From Massilia sp. METH4 (GTDB taxonomy: Bacteria > Pseudomonadota > Gammaproteobacteria > Burkholderiales > Burkholderiaceae_D): a stretch of 64,000 bases of DNA. The stretch lies in NCBI RefSeq assembly GCF_037094685.1, contig NZ_CP146614.1:992001-1056000 (forward strand), given 5' to 3'. The notes under the pieces were generated by a model. It saw only the letters and a program-made list of their open reading frames with translations. It had not been told where the DNA came from and ran no database searches. Both the position numbers and the translations under genes were made by a program. Positions 45,113-54,429 of the stretch are shown one piece after another (the stretch's first letter is position 1; every line of letters begins with the position of its first letter).

Positions 45113-45560
45113 TTCAGACTCCAAAGTGGTATGCCGGTTTGTCGCGGCCTCTCATGTAATGTGCGGCGACGGATGCAAGGTAACAAAGACAACCTTGCCG
45201 GGACAGCGGGAAGCGATGAAGTGTCGAAAATGCGGGATGAATTGCATGCGGCGCCGGTATCGGCCTGCTGCACGGAACCGCTGGGCTCGCGTCAATAGGG
45301 CGGCGTGCCAGGTAACTCGCTCCCGACCGTGGCAACCGGCCTTTATTTCCGGTTCAACGCCGGGCTGACGACGCGAATGCCGAATTCGCCCCGGCGCATG
45401 TGCTTGACGTGCGGCATCGCTCCGACGAGACGGGCCGCCAGGTCCAGTCGGACATCCGGCGGCTGGCGGCTTCGGGCGTGCCACCCTGCTCATCCGATGG
45501 GAATGCGCTTGCAGCAAAGATGCAGATGCGTGAATGCGCCCGAAGAATGATCATCAGGCG
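45113..45560. other. Duplicated leader, then gene-free stretch
   Basis: Bases 45119-45244 repeat the leader found at 38845-38970. From about 45245 to 45560 I find no supported gene: the short frames on both strands lack ribosome sites and protein-like composition. A plus-strand frame (45400-45588) could be a decayed fragment, but I recognise nothing in it. Confidence 0.5.
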
Positions 45561-45989
45561 TCAAGCCCTTGGCATCTTGCCCATGTGAACAGCCGATGAC
45601 CCCAGATCATTCCTCAGCGTCGTCGTATTCAATTCTTTGACAAGGTGAACATAGGCGCGCTCGACGAATACCTGGCTTCCCGAGATGTTCCCGAACACAG
45701 CCCTTGAATCGCCCGGGTGGACTTTGCCAATCCAGAGCGGCGTATCTTTGGGTATCCTGAACTCGGTAAGACGCCACACTGGATTTTGATACTCCATCAC
45801 TGAGTACAGCATCTCGGCCTCCCACCTCGATTCCGCACGATCCAGTGAAAAGCAAACGCCGGGCAAGTCCTTGTTCCCCCATTTTCTTCCCGGATGTCCG
45901 CCCCACGCGCGATAGAGTTTCTCGTATCCTTTTGCAAGATCACGAGCAGGGGGTGCTGCAAATCCATTTTCTTCCCAATCGAAGTTCAC
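45561..45989 (-). CDS. Unknown 142-residue protein downstream of the caspase gene
   Basis: Starts at GTG 45989 with GGGAGGA seven bases before it, so translation is well supported. It is soluble and has no signal peptide. Recognisable blocks are KLYRAWGGHPG, VCFSLDRAESRWEAEMLY, VWRLTEFRIPKD and GNISGSQVFVE. The order Arg, then Ser, then a Gln/Glu segment recalls ADP-ribosyltransferase-fold toxins, but the match is not good enough for a call. It lies 87 bases after the caspase gene on the same strand and may belong to the tps unit. One Cys only. Confidence 0.6.
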   Translation of the reverse strand: MNFDWEENGFAAPPARDLAKGYEKLYRAWGGHPGRKWGNKDLPGVCFSLDRAESRWEAEMLYSVMEYQNPVWRLTEFRIPKDTPLWIGKVHPGDSRAVFGNISGSQVFVERAYVHLVKELNTTTLRNDLGSSAVHMGKMPRA

Positions 45990-46076
45990 GTTCTATCCTC
46001 CCCATCTGTTTCAATGCTCTGCCCGCGATTGATAGCGGCCGCAGCAAGTGTCACCGGCAAAACGACAGCGTGCGCC

Positions 46077-49055
46077 TCACGGGCTGCGCAACGCCAGCAC
46101 AGTTTCGCGCAAGCCATCAGGCGACGTCAGGGTCGGGGTCTGCGGATAGGGTCTCCCCCACCGCGCACTCATGCGCCGCGCGTTTTCGATGACCCGTGGC
46201 CTGGAATAGTCATACACGTCCCGCAGGGTTACGGCTTGTTTGGCACCGCCTGCACGCCCCCGCAGCGCTTCGAGCACGGCGAGCGTGAATGCCCCGTGGG
46301 CGGCATCGTAGTCTTCCCACGACTTTTCGTCGCCGCGCGACGCCGACAGGACCGCAACCTGCGCGGAGGCGCTGCGCTTGTAGAGGGTATATGGATCGTT
46401 ACGCCCATCCGCCGCCCCGGAATGACAGGTATCGAGCAGCAGGATGCGCCTTCCCGGGACGCGGCGCAGAAGCCCGGAAAGCTCGCTGCCGCTCACCAGC
46501 GACATCGGGGCGCCCGGCACGGGGGCAGCCCCCGGGGCGGGATCGACCACAGCGAGAATGTCCTGTTGCGTGCCATCTTTCGGGACAAAGTAATACTCGA
46601 CGCCGTTATTGGAGGCGAAGCCGTGCGAGGCAAGGAAGACGATCACGGTATCCTCAGGCTGCGCGCTCTCCAAGGCCTTCAGACGGGCCAGGAGATTGTG
46701 CTTGGTGGGCGCATCGGGCCCTGTTCCCGCAAGCACGGAGATCTCGACACCCGAGAACGCGAGGCCTTTCTGAAGCGCCAGTTCATTGGCCAGGACACGC
46801 ACATCGCTGGCGGTATTGGGCAGTGGGGCCAAGCTGACGCGGCATGAGCCTGTCGCCCGACAACTGGAGATGCTGTCGAATTCGTCGACACCGGCGGCGA
46901 CCACCCAAAGCTTGCCGGAACGGCGCGGCAGCGCCGGCGGCTGCACCAGCGGTGCCGTTTCGTCCAGGCCGATCGCGGTCGTCGTCTCGGCCTCGACGCG
47001 TATTGTCTGGACCGGCCCGAAGACGGGAATGGTGTACACCCGCTCGAGCGAGGACGACTCCGGGACCGCCACCTGTCTTTCGGCCGGGCGCAACACGGGA
47101 ATGCCGTCGACATAGACCCCCAGTTCACGGATCGGTTGCCCGGCCGCCCTGGCTGAATAGCGGATGTCCATCGATCCCGGCCTGGCACCGGGGCGGATCG
47201 ATTCGATCGTCACCTCCGGCGCGGCCAGCTGGGCAAGTGTCGATGCGAGCGATGCCGACAAACTCTCGCTGCCGGGTTGGGCCAACGTTGGCTCGACCAG
47301 ATCCGGGCGGTACAGCTTGCGCTCGACCTGGACCGCGCGCACGAAGCGCGGCGCCGTGCCATCACCGGCATTCGTCAGCCACCCAAAGTAATTGTCACCG
47401 CCGGGAGAGGACTTGTAGAAGCCATCGGCGCGCCACACCACCCAGTCCTCGCCATTGGCATGCAGGAAAGCGCCGAGCGTCTCGGTGCCCTGCTCGAGTG
47501 AATACCAGCGCAGCGAGCCGTCGCCGGCCGCCGCGACCACCCAGCGTCCGTCGGCGCTCACATTGACCTGGTAGGCCGGCGCCGGGAGATTGCGTTCCCA
47601 GACCGGCTTGCCATGCTTGTCGACCACCAGCACTGACCACTGGGTGCCCAAGGCGACAAGCTCGCGCCCCGGCACTTGCGCCCAGCTGCGCACCGACTGG
47701 AAGCTTTTCAGCGGTATCGGCGTGCCACCGATCGTCACCGGCTTCTTGTAGCCGTATTCTCCGAAGTCGCCCTCGATGCGCAGCGTGCCATCGCGTCGTG
47801 GTCCGCCTCCCGCAGCCAGATCGGCCTCGGTGGCACGGCGGTACGCCTGCGCGTTGCGGTCCCTGATGTCGAGGGTACGCCTGTCGCCGCCGTCGGCCTG
47901 CATCGGCAGGGTGATCCGTGCGCCGTCGGCGCTTAGCTGGAACTGCTTCGCGTCGAAGCGAAAGTCGCCGTTCGGGGGCAGCGCTTCGGCCAGCTTGCGT
48001 CCGTTCGCGTCGACGAGACCGAGGCTGGGAGCCGAAGTGGAGAACGCCAACTGGCCGTTGGGAAGCGGCAGGATGTTGGTGAAGCGCTGGCGGCCGATGT
48101 CCATGCGCTTGATTTCTCCACTGGCCAGGTCGACCACATACATCGGCGTCGCGCCTTCTCCCTCGTACACGCCGTTCATGAACAGGCGCTTGCTGTCGGC
48201 GCTCCAGTTCAGGCAGCACAGCGAGCGTTGCCGGGGGTCGTCCACCTTCAGCACCCGGCGCAGCTGGCGGCTGGCGGCATCCATCACCACCATCTCGGCC
48301 TGGTCCTGCAGCCCGAATGCGAGCTGGCGCCCATCCGGCGAAAAGCGGATGCCGCCCAGTTCGCCGCCCCGGCAGGCGCGCCCGTCGGCGGCAGGGCGCA
48401 CCGGGTATTGCGCGCGAAAGGTCAGCTTGCCCTGCGGGTCGTACAAGCGCACGCAGCCGTCCTGCGAGGTGGTGGCGAGCGTACCGTCGCGGGAAAAGTC
48501 GGCGAAGCTCACCCGTTCGCCATAGTCGCTGTCCTTGACGAGTTCGCGCCCCGAGGGCAGTTCGAGGACGCGCAGGCCGGCGGTACCGCCCAGGCCGACC
48601 GCCAGGCGGCGCCCGTCAGCTGATATTGCCAGCGATTCGACGATGCCGGGCAATCCGCGCAGCGTCTGCAGCAGGCGCCCCGTGGCCAGGTCGAAGCGGT
48701 ACAGTTGGCCTTTCCCGCCCCAGCTGATCCCGGTCCAGCCAGCGACGATGGCTTCGCGCCCATCGGGCGTGATCGCCAGCGAGCGCAGCGCCCCTTCCTC
48801 GCCCGGTTCGCTCGGCACATGGAGGGTGCGTACCAGCCGCAGATCCGCCATGCGCCACACGCGCACGGTCTTGTCCTGGCTGACGGACACCAGCCGCGTG
48901 TAGTCGGGCGTGGCGCGGATCTGGTTGATCCGCGCGCTGTGCATGGCATAGGAAACGCGCGGCTGGGGTTGCGACGACTGAGCCGCCGCGGTCGCCATCG
49001 CGGCGGCCATGACGGCCGCGTACAGCCAGCGGGCGCCTACTGCCCCGAAGGACAC
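46077..49055 (-). CDS. Exported WD40-repeat caspase-like protease (C14)
   Basis: Encodes 992 residues from GTG 49055, inside the end of tpsA (19-base overlap). A signal sequence (WLYAAVMAAAMATAAAQ) is followed by WD40-like blades (INQIRATPDYTRLVSVSQDKTVRVW, LRSLAITPDGREAIVAGW and others) across about residues 40-560. The C-terminal caspase domain starts near residue 712 (LWVVAAGVDEF); the catalytic pair is His811 in LASHGFASN and Cys877 in LLLDTCHSGAADG. Both catalytic residues are intact. An exported caspase beside a two-partner system suggests cleavage of the secreted protein or of an envelope target. Confidence 0.9.
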   Translation of the reverse strand: MSFGAVGARWLYAAVMAAAMATAAAQSSQPQPRVSYAMHSARINQIRATPDYTRLVSVSQDKTVRVWRMADLRLVRTLHVPSEPGEEGALRSLAITPDGREAIVAGWTGISWGGKGQLYRFDLATGRLLQTLRGLPGIVESLAISADGRRLAVGLGGTAGLRVLELPSGRELVKDSDYGERVSFADFSRDGTLATTSQDGCVRLYDPQGKLTFRAQYPVRPAADGRACRGGELGGIRFSPDGRQLAFGLQDQAEMVVMDAASRQLRRVLKVDDPRQRSLCCLNWSADSKRLFMNGVYEGEGATPMYVVDLASGEIKRMDIGRQRFTNILPLPNGQLAFSTSAPSLGLVDANGRKLAEALPPNGDFRFDAKQFQLSADGARITLPMQADGGDRRTLDIRDRNAQAYRRATEADLAAGGGPRRDGTLRIEGDFGEYGYKKPVTIGGTPIPLKSFQSVRSWAQVPGRELVALGTQWSVLVVDKHGKPVWERNLPAPAYQVNVSADGRWVVAAAGDGSLRWYSLEQGTETLGAFLHANGEDWVVWRADGFYKSSPGGDNYFGWLTNAGDGTAPRFVRAVQVERKLYRPDLVEPTLAQPGSESLSASLASTLAQLAAPEVTIESIRPGARPGSMDIRYSARAAGQPIRELGVYVDGIPVLRPAERQVAVPESSSLERVYTIPVFGPVQTIRVEAETTTAIGLDETAPLVQPPALPRRSGKLWVVAAGVDEFDSISSCRATGSCRVSLAPLPNTASDVRVLANELALQKGLAFSGVEISVLAGTGPDAPTKHNLLARLKALESAQPEDTVIVFLASHGFASNNGVEYYFVPKDGTQQDILAVVDPAPGAAPVPGAPMSLVSGSELSGLLRRVPGRRILLLDTCHSGAADGRNDPYTLYKRSASAQVAVLSASRGDEKSWEDYDAAHGAFTLAVLEALRGRAGGAKQAVTLRDVYDYSRPRVIENARRMSARWGRPYPQTPTLTSPDGLRETVLALRSP

Positions 49056-52000
49056 GAACGTCCGCCTTTGTCGCCGGCGCTGCGCTGCGCCAACGTCGCC
49101 ACGTCGTCCGGGGCGCACAGCGACGCGTCCTGATTCCGGGCGATCCGGTAGCGCAGCCTGAACACATTGGGCGTGGCGCCGCTGGCAGCGCTGATACGTC
49201 CAAGGTCGGCATCGGCGGCCGGGCGCCGGCCGAGCGCCAGGTCCGCTACCTGCTCGGCCAGCCAGCCGTCGTCCGGCCCCTGGTCGACTGGCGACGGAAT
49301 GGCGGTGTCTGGTCCGGCCAGGGCCGCCTCCGTGTCGGCCGGCGTGCCATCCGGTGGTACCGGAGACGGCACTTCCGGAGGCAAAGCGCCCGGCGCGGGC
49401 AGGACAAAGTTGTTACCGCTGACACCGCCGACCGCCCCCACCGGCAGCGGGCCGAACTGCCCTTGCAGGGCGGCAAGATTGCCAATCGCGATGGGCGCAT
49501 TGCCTGCAGGCGCGGTGCCAAAGCCGCCGATGCTCGCGAAGCCGGGATTGCTGTTGGCGCCGGAATTTGTCGTGCTATTTCCCACTGTTTCGTTGGAACC
49601 TCCAACGAGAATGCCATTGGTATCGAAGCTGGCTTCAAATTCCTTGGTTTGCAGGGTGCCTGGACCAAACAGAATACGGGTGACCCGTTGCCCGGCGTCT
49701 ACCTGCACAAGGCTACGTTCGAGCCGGTATCCAAGCGAGCCTCCCGGGAAGGGCTGTTGCCAATCGTCCTCGCGTTTCACCCATTCGAACGCTACTAACT
49801 CCGTGGTCAACGACGGCGCCTCTCGCCCGACAACCAAGTTGGTGAATCCCGCAGCCCTGCCTTCGTTACCGGGGAGGAACTTGAAACCGGCTATGCTGCT
49901 GAGCGGAGCGACACTGCTCTGGGACGTGATCGCCAGAAAGCACGGTTCCGTGGATTTGCAAGTCTCGGTATTGGGCGGTAAATATATGTTACCTTCGACC
50001 TGTAATATGCCGCATTCGGCGTACGTACCGTCACCGCAATAGGTCTCGTCCGTTTCCTGATTTGGCCATATTGGGCCTTTCATTTCGGAGATCGTCGTCT
50101 CCCGGTCCGCTCCACTGGTGTGAAAAACCTGCACCTTCAAGCCAATGCCAGATCCGCCATATCGGTTACCCTGGGCGTCGGGTGCGCGCAGGATCGAGGC
50201 CAGGCCGAGATCATCGAGGACATCGGAGACGGCCGGCATAGACCCCAGCCGCAATGGACCAGGAAGCGTCCGGAGCGCCAGCAAGCGGTCGGCCCCTACC
50301 GTCACTTTGTGCGGCGTCGAATTGGTCGCCGCGACCAGTGTCGACTGATCGCTGTAGTTTTTCACATTGTTGGCGATCACGACCTTTGCAATTTCGCGAT
50401 CACCAGGCAGGAATGCGTTATCGTCCGTGTTATCGAACAGGTAGATTGCGCTGCGGGTGCCCACATCCCCTGTCCCGCCCACGGTCACCGCATATCCGGT
50501 CTTGCCATCGGCCAAATCCAGCCCCCGCGAATACACGGAGTTGCCGAGATAGATACCATCGAGCGGGCCAGTACCGGTGGCCCGCAGAATGATATTGCCC
50601 TTGTTGACCCCGATCAGCCCGTTGCTGACGATACGGTTCCCGGCAAGGACTTCCAGCCCCGGATTGGAGTCGCTCGCGCTTGTATCGCCGCCCTCGCTCA
50701 AGCCATCGAGGTTCAAGCCGTTCAATTCCACGTCGCGTGCCGCGACGATACGCACGCGGCCGACCGGAGGACGGTTCTGCGGCTGGTAGCGCGCGGCAAG
50801 AGTGGTGTAGCCCGTCGCGGCAGGCGTCTGTGTGTCGGCGGGGCCGTTGGTCCGGGTTTGCCCGAGCGGCTTGGCCAGCACCACCTGCCCGCCCTCCACC
50901 ACGAGGGCGCCGCTGCTGACCAGGCCCGTTTGCCAGGTGATGACATCGTTCAGGGTGACACGATGCGCGTCCGATGCCCGCGCCAGGATGGTGCCGCCGG
51001 CAGTCTGCAACAGCCCGGTACTCAGCAGGTCGCCACCGGCCGCCTCGAGCGTGAGATCGCCGCCGGCCTGGATGCCGCCCTGGTCGATGCCGTTTCCGCC
51101 GACGGTGAGGCCGGTCCCCGCCTTCAGGACAACGCCGCCGTCGCTGGCCAGCAGACCGGCACCGGTCCGCACCGCCCCGTTGCGCGCCTCGAACTCGATG
51201 CCTGCGTCGCTGTCGATACCGCCGTCACCGGCCACGATATCGCCCGTGGCCAGTACGGCCACCCTTCCCTGGCTGATCACGCTGGCCGGGCCGAAGCTGG
51301 CGGACGCGGCCGCTGTACCGTCCGCTGCGCCGCCAACGGTCAAGCCACCCGCGCCCAGGGCTGCGCCGTTGACCGACACCGCGCCACCGCTGCGGATGGT
51401 GAGCGAGCTGGCGCGCGCGGCGCCGTCGACGGCACCCGGCGCGCCACTCACCGCGCCGCCCAGTATCACGTTGCCGGCGCCACTGGTGAGCAGCACGGCG
51501 GCCGGCGTGACGATCGGGCCCGTCGTCACCCCGGCCTGTCCGCTGAGGGTCACGGCACCATCCGACGCCAGCGTCGCACCGCCCGTGTCGACCAGCCCGG
51601 CAGCCGAGACCAGGGTAGTCGTGCCCGCGACCAGCGCTCCCTGGGCCAGCCGGACGCCGTCACGGCCATCCGCATCCAGGGCCGCCGTACGCGCCGTGCC
51701 GCCGCCGGAGATCGCTTGCGCCACCGAGACCGCGCCCCCGGTGCTCGACAGAAGCAATTGGCCAGGCGTCTGGAGATTGGTCGCGTCGATACCGCCGGTG
51801 CCGCGGATGGCGATGTGCCCTGCCGAAATCACGCTCTCCGGCCCCTGCGCGAAGCGGCCGCCCGCCGTGGCGTCGACCGTGCCGCCGGCGATGTCGCCAT
51901 TGACCGTCAGCGCGCCGCCGCTGGCGAGCACGACACCGTCATCCGCGCCATCGAGGGTGCCGTCGACGGTCATGCCGCCGCCGGCCTGGATCGCCAGTCC

Positions 52001-54415
52001 GCCTGCACCGCCACTGGCCCCCCCAGGCCCGATGCTGGCTGTGGTGCCGGCGGCGATGCGCAGGGCACCGGCCGCTGCGATCCGTTCCGCTCCGGTATGT
52101 ACCGCGCCCGCGCTCGAATCGAGGGCGAGGGCGGCGCCACTCGTGATGCCGGCACCGGCCAGGCTGATGTCGTTGACCGTGGCGACGTTCACCCGGCCGT
52201 CGGAGAACACGCTGCCGCCGCCGAACGTGGCCGACCCGGCCCGCGCCCCGTCGGCAACGCCGCCAACCGCGAGGCCACCGTCCCCGAGCGCGGCGCCGGA
52301 CAGGGTGACCGCGCCATCCGTCCTGACAGTCAGCGAGGCGGCGCGAGCGCTGGCGGCGCCAACCTCGCCAGGGGCGCCGCCGATCGCGCCAGCGAGCACC
52401 ACGTCGCCGCCCGTGCTGGTCACCGACACCGCGCCTGGGGTCACGATGGACCCGGCCTGCACTCCGGCTCCGCCATCGAGCAGTACGGGGCCCCCGGATG
52501 CCAACGGCGCACCCAGCTCCACCTTGCCGGCGAGCGAAGCGAGGGTGGTCGCCCCCGCCACCAGTGCCCCTTGCGCGAGCCTGACCCCATCGCGCCCGCG
52601 CACCTCGAGCGACGCGAGCGGCAGTGCCGCACCGCCGGACAGGGCCTGGCTCGCATGGACCGCGCCCGCACCGCTGGCCAGCGCGACCCTTCCGGTGGTG
52701 AGCAGGTTGCCGACGCTGACTCCGGTCGCGCCGGCAATGTCGACAGCGCCGTTGCCGGTGGCGATGACACTGGCCGCCCCCTGCGTGAACGCGCCGCCCG
52801 CGCTGGCGCCGAAGTTGCCGTTATCGAGGACGATATAGCCGTCGATCGTCACATTGCGGCCCGCGCTCAGTGCCAGCCCGCCGCCTGGCGTGCCTCCCGC
52901 CGTAGCGCGGCCATCGATGCGCGCATCGGCCTGCACCGTGATGTCCTGGTCGGCCTGCAGCGCGACATTCGTGCCGCGCACCAGTTGGCGATTGATGGCC
53001 AGCGCATTGATCGTGAAGTCGCCAGCCGCGCCGGCGCCCGGCAGTGTGGCGTCGCCGCCGCCCTGGCTGACCACCAGCGATCCAGGATCGAGCAGTAACG
53101 AGCCGGCCCTGCCCGCCAGGGCGGCAGTATCGACGTCGCCGTCGAAGCCCAGGCGCAGCTTACCGGAGACTTCGACCTGCCCGCCGTTCCCGGCCACCGT
53201 GCCCCCGCGCGCCTCGATCGCGCCCGCGAAGCGGGTGTCGCCGTCGGACCAGACCGAAACCACGCCTCCATTCCCGGAACCCGTGGCATTCGCCCTCAGC
53301 ACGGCACCGCGCGCAACGCTGGTGCTTGCGGCGTTGGCGAGCGCGCCGCGCCCCTGCCAGTCGCCGCCGATAGCGATGCTGCCCCCGCCATCGCGCCCGG
53401 ATGCATCGGCCAGCGCATGGCCCGAGAGCTGCACGCCGCCAGCCGTCGCTTCGATCCGGCCGCCTATCTGGCCCGATGCATCGAGCGTACCGCCCACCTT
53501 CAGGATGGTGCCGGCGTCGCCGCGCAGCGAGATCAGGCCGGCGCGCGAATCCACCGCCGTTGCCCGGATCACCCCGCTGACATTGATCAGGCTATCGACC
53601 ACGGATTTAGCGGTGGCGACCGTCAGCTGTACCACCCCGCCCTCGGCGCGGATCGTTCCCGCATGATCGACGTAGGCCGACAGCGGCCTTCCCTGCGCAT
53701 CGCGCAGCTGTTCCAGCGCCGTGGGATCGACGACCAGGTTGACCAGCTTGTCCCCATACAGGTCGAGTACGAAACCCTCGCCCGCGGCGAGGGCCACCTT
53801 GCCCAGCCGGGCATTGATCACGCCGCTGTTTTCGACGCCGCGTCCGACCAAGGCAGCGAGGCCGCCGTCAGCGACACTGATTTCGCCGAGATTGCGGACG
53901 GTCGCGCCGGGCTTGCCGGGCTGGTTGAAGTCGAGCTTTCCGGACATGAAATCGGCATTGCTGATATTGGCAGTCGACGCCACCAGCCCGCCGACATCGA
54001 CCCGCGCGCCGCGCCCGAAGAGGATCCCGTTCGGATTGACCAGATACACCTGGCCGTTGGCATTGATCCTGCCGTAGATGGCCGAGGCATCGTTGCCGAC
54101 GACGCGATTGAGGATCACGGCCTGCGCATTGGGCTGGTTGAAATTGACGCTTTCGTGCCGGCCCACATTGAACGATTGCCAGTTAATGGCGGCACGCTGG
54201 GAAGCCTGGTCGACCGTGGTGACGGCACCGGCCTGGCGGATCGTCGCCGCGCCGGCCTGCACAACGCCGTCGCGCGGGCCGGCACCCGCCACTGGCGCCC
54301 CCATCGTCAATACCATCGCCAGACCCGCGGCCCTGGCATTGCACGCCCGGGCGATGGCGCGTGCGAGCGGACGCTGGACCGGTACCGTGACCACCTCTTG
54401 CATCTTCGTTTTCAT
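49037..54415 (-). CDS. Filamentous haemagglutinin-like exoprotein (TpsA)
   Basis: Encodes 1792 residues. A long signal region (residues about 1-45) leads to the TPS secretion domain, with AINWQSFNVGRHESVNFNQP and the hallmark NPNGILFGRGARVDVGG near residue 127. The middle is beta-helix repeat; RDGVRLAQGALVAG occurs near residues 605 and 916, marking two units of about 311 residues. The C-terminal 500 residues are non-repetitive, with six Cys in three pairs, the last being Cys1767 and Cys1788, close to the end (SCPSGQ). ATG 54415 has GAGGT upstream. It follows tpsB by 14 bases. Confidence 0.93.
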   Translation of the reverse strand: MKTKMQEVVTVPVQRPLARAIARACNARAAGLAMVLTMGAPVAGAGPRDGVVQAGAATIRQAGAVTTVDQASQRAAINWQSFNVGRHESVNFNQPNAQAVILNRVVGNDASAIYGRINANGQVYLVNPNGILFGRGARVDVGGLVASTANISNADFMSGKLDFNQPGKPGATVRNLGEISVADGGLAALVGRGVENSGVINARLGKVALAAGEGFVLDLYGDKLVNLVVDPTALEQLRDAQGRPLSAYVDHAGTIRAEGGVVQLTVATAKSVVDSLINVSGVIRATAVDSRAGLISLRGDAGTILKVGGTLDASGQIGGRIEATAGGVQLSGHALADASGRDGGGSIAIGGDWQGRGALANAASTSVARGAVLRANATGSGNGGVVSVWSDGDTRFAGAIEARGGTVAGNGGQVEVSGKLRLGFDGDVDTAALAGRAGSLLLDPGSLVVSQGGGDATLPGAGAAGDFTINALAINRQLVRGTNVALQADQDITVQADARIDGRATAGGTPGGGLALSAGRNVTIDGYIVLDNGNFGASAGGAFTQGAASVIATGNGAVDIAGATGVSVGNLLTTGRVALASGAGAVHASQALSGGAALPLASLEVRGRDGVRLAQGALVAGATTLASLAGKVELGAPLASGGPVLLDGGAGVQAGSIVTPGAVSVTSTGGDVVLAGAIGGAPGEVGAASARAASLTVRTDGAVTLSGAALGDGGLAVGGVADGARAGSATFGGGSVFSDGRVNVATVNDISLAGAGITSGAALALDSSAGAVHTGAERIAAAGALRIAAGTTASIGPGGASGGAGGLAIQAGGGMTVDGTLDGADDGVVLASGGALTVNGDIAGGTVDATAGGRFAQGPESVISAGHIAIRGTGGIDATNLQTPGQLLLSSTGGAVSVAQAISGGGTARTAALDADGRDGVRLAQGALVAGTTTLVSAAGLVDTGGATLASDGAVTLSGQAGVTTGPIVTPAAVLLTSGAGNVILGGAVSGAPGAVDGAARASSLTIRSGGAVSVNGAALGAGGLTVGGAADGTAAASASFGPASVISQGRVAVLATGDIVAGDGGIDSDAGIEFEARNGAVRTGAGLLASDGGVVLKAGTGLTVGGNGIDQGGIQAGGDLTLEAAGGDLLSTGLLQTAGGTILARASDAHRVTLNDVITWQTGLVSSGALVVEGGQVVLAKPLGQTRTNGPADTQTPAATGYTTLAARYQPQNRPPVGRVRIVAARDVELNGLNLDGLSEGGDTSASDSNPGLEVLAGNRIVSNGLIGVNKGNIILRATGTGPLDGIYLGNSVYSRGLDLADGKTGYAVTVGGTGDVGTRSAIYLFDNTDDNAFLPGDREIAKVVIANNVKNYSDQSTLVAATNSTPHKVTVGADRLLALRTLPGPLRLGSMPAVSDVLDDLGLASILRAPDAQGNRYGGSGIGLKVQVFHTSGADRETTISEMKGPIWPNQETDETYCGDGTYAECGILQVEGNIYLPPNTETCKSTEPCFLAITSQSSVAPLSSIAGFKFLPGNEGRAAGFTNLVVGREAPSLTTELVAFEWVKREDDWQQPFPGGSLGYRLERSLVQVDAGQRVTRILFGPGTLQTKEFEASFDTNGILVGGSNETVGNSTTNSGANSNPGFASIGGFGTAPAGNAPIAIGNLAALQGQFGPLPVGAVGGVSGNNFVLPAPGALPPEVPSPVPPDGTPADTEAALAGPDTAIPSPVDQGPDDGWLAEQVADLALGRRPAADADLGRISAASGATPNVFRLRYRIARNQDASLCAPDDVATLAQRSAGDKGGRSCPSGQ

Positions 54416-54429
54416 GTCGTCTACCTCGC

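Noticed and set aside
45400..45588. A 62-codon plus-strand frame in the gap right of secreted paralogue 2
   Set aside because: No ribosome site and no recognised similarity; the end overlaps the convergent unknown gene.
50120..53098. A 992-codon open frame on the plus strand opposite tpsA
   Set aside because: Same GC effect in the repetitive shaft of tpsA; low-complexity translation without ribosome site or recognisable domain.
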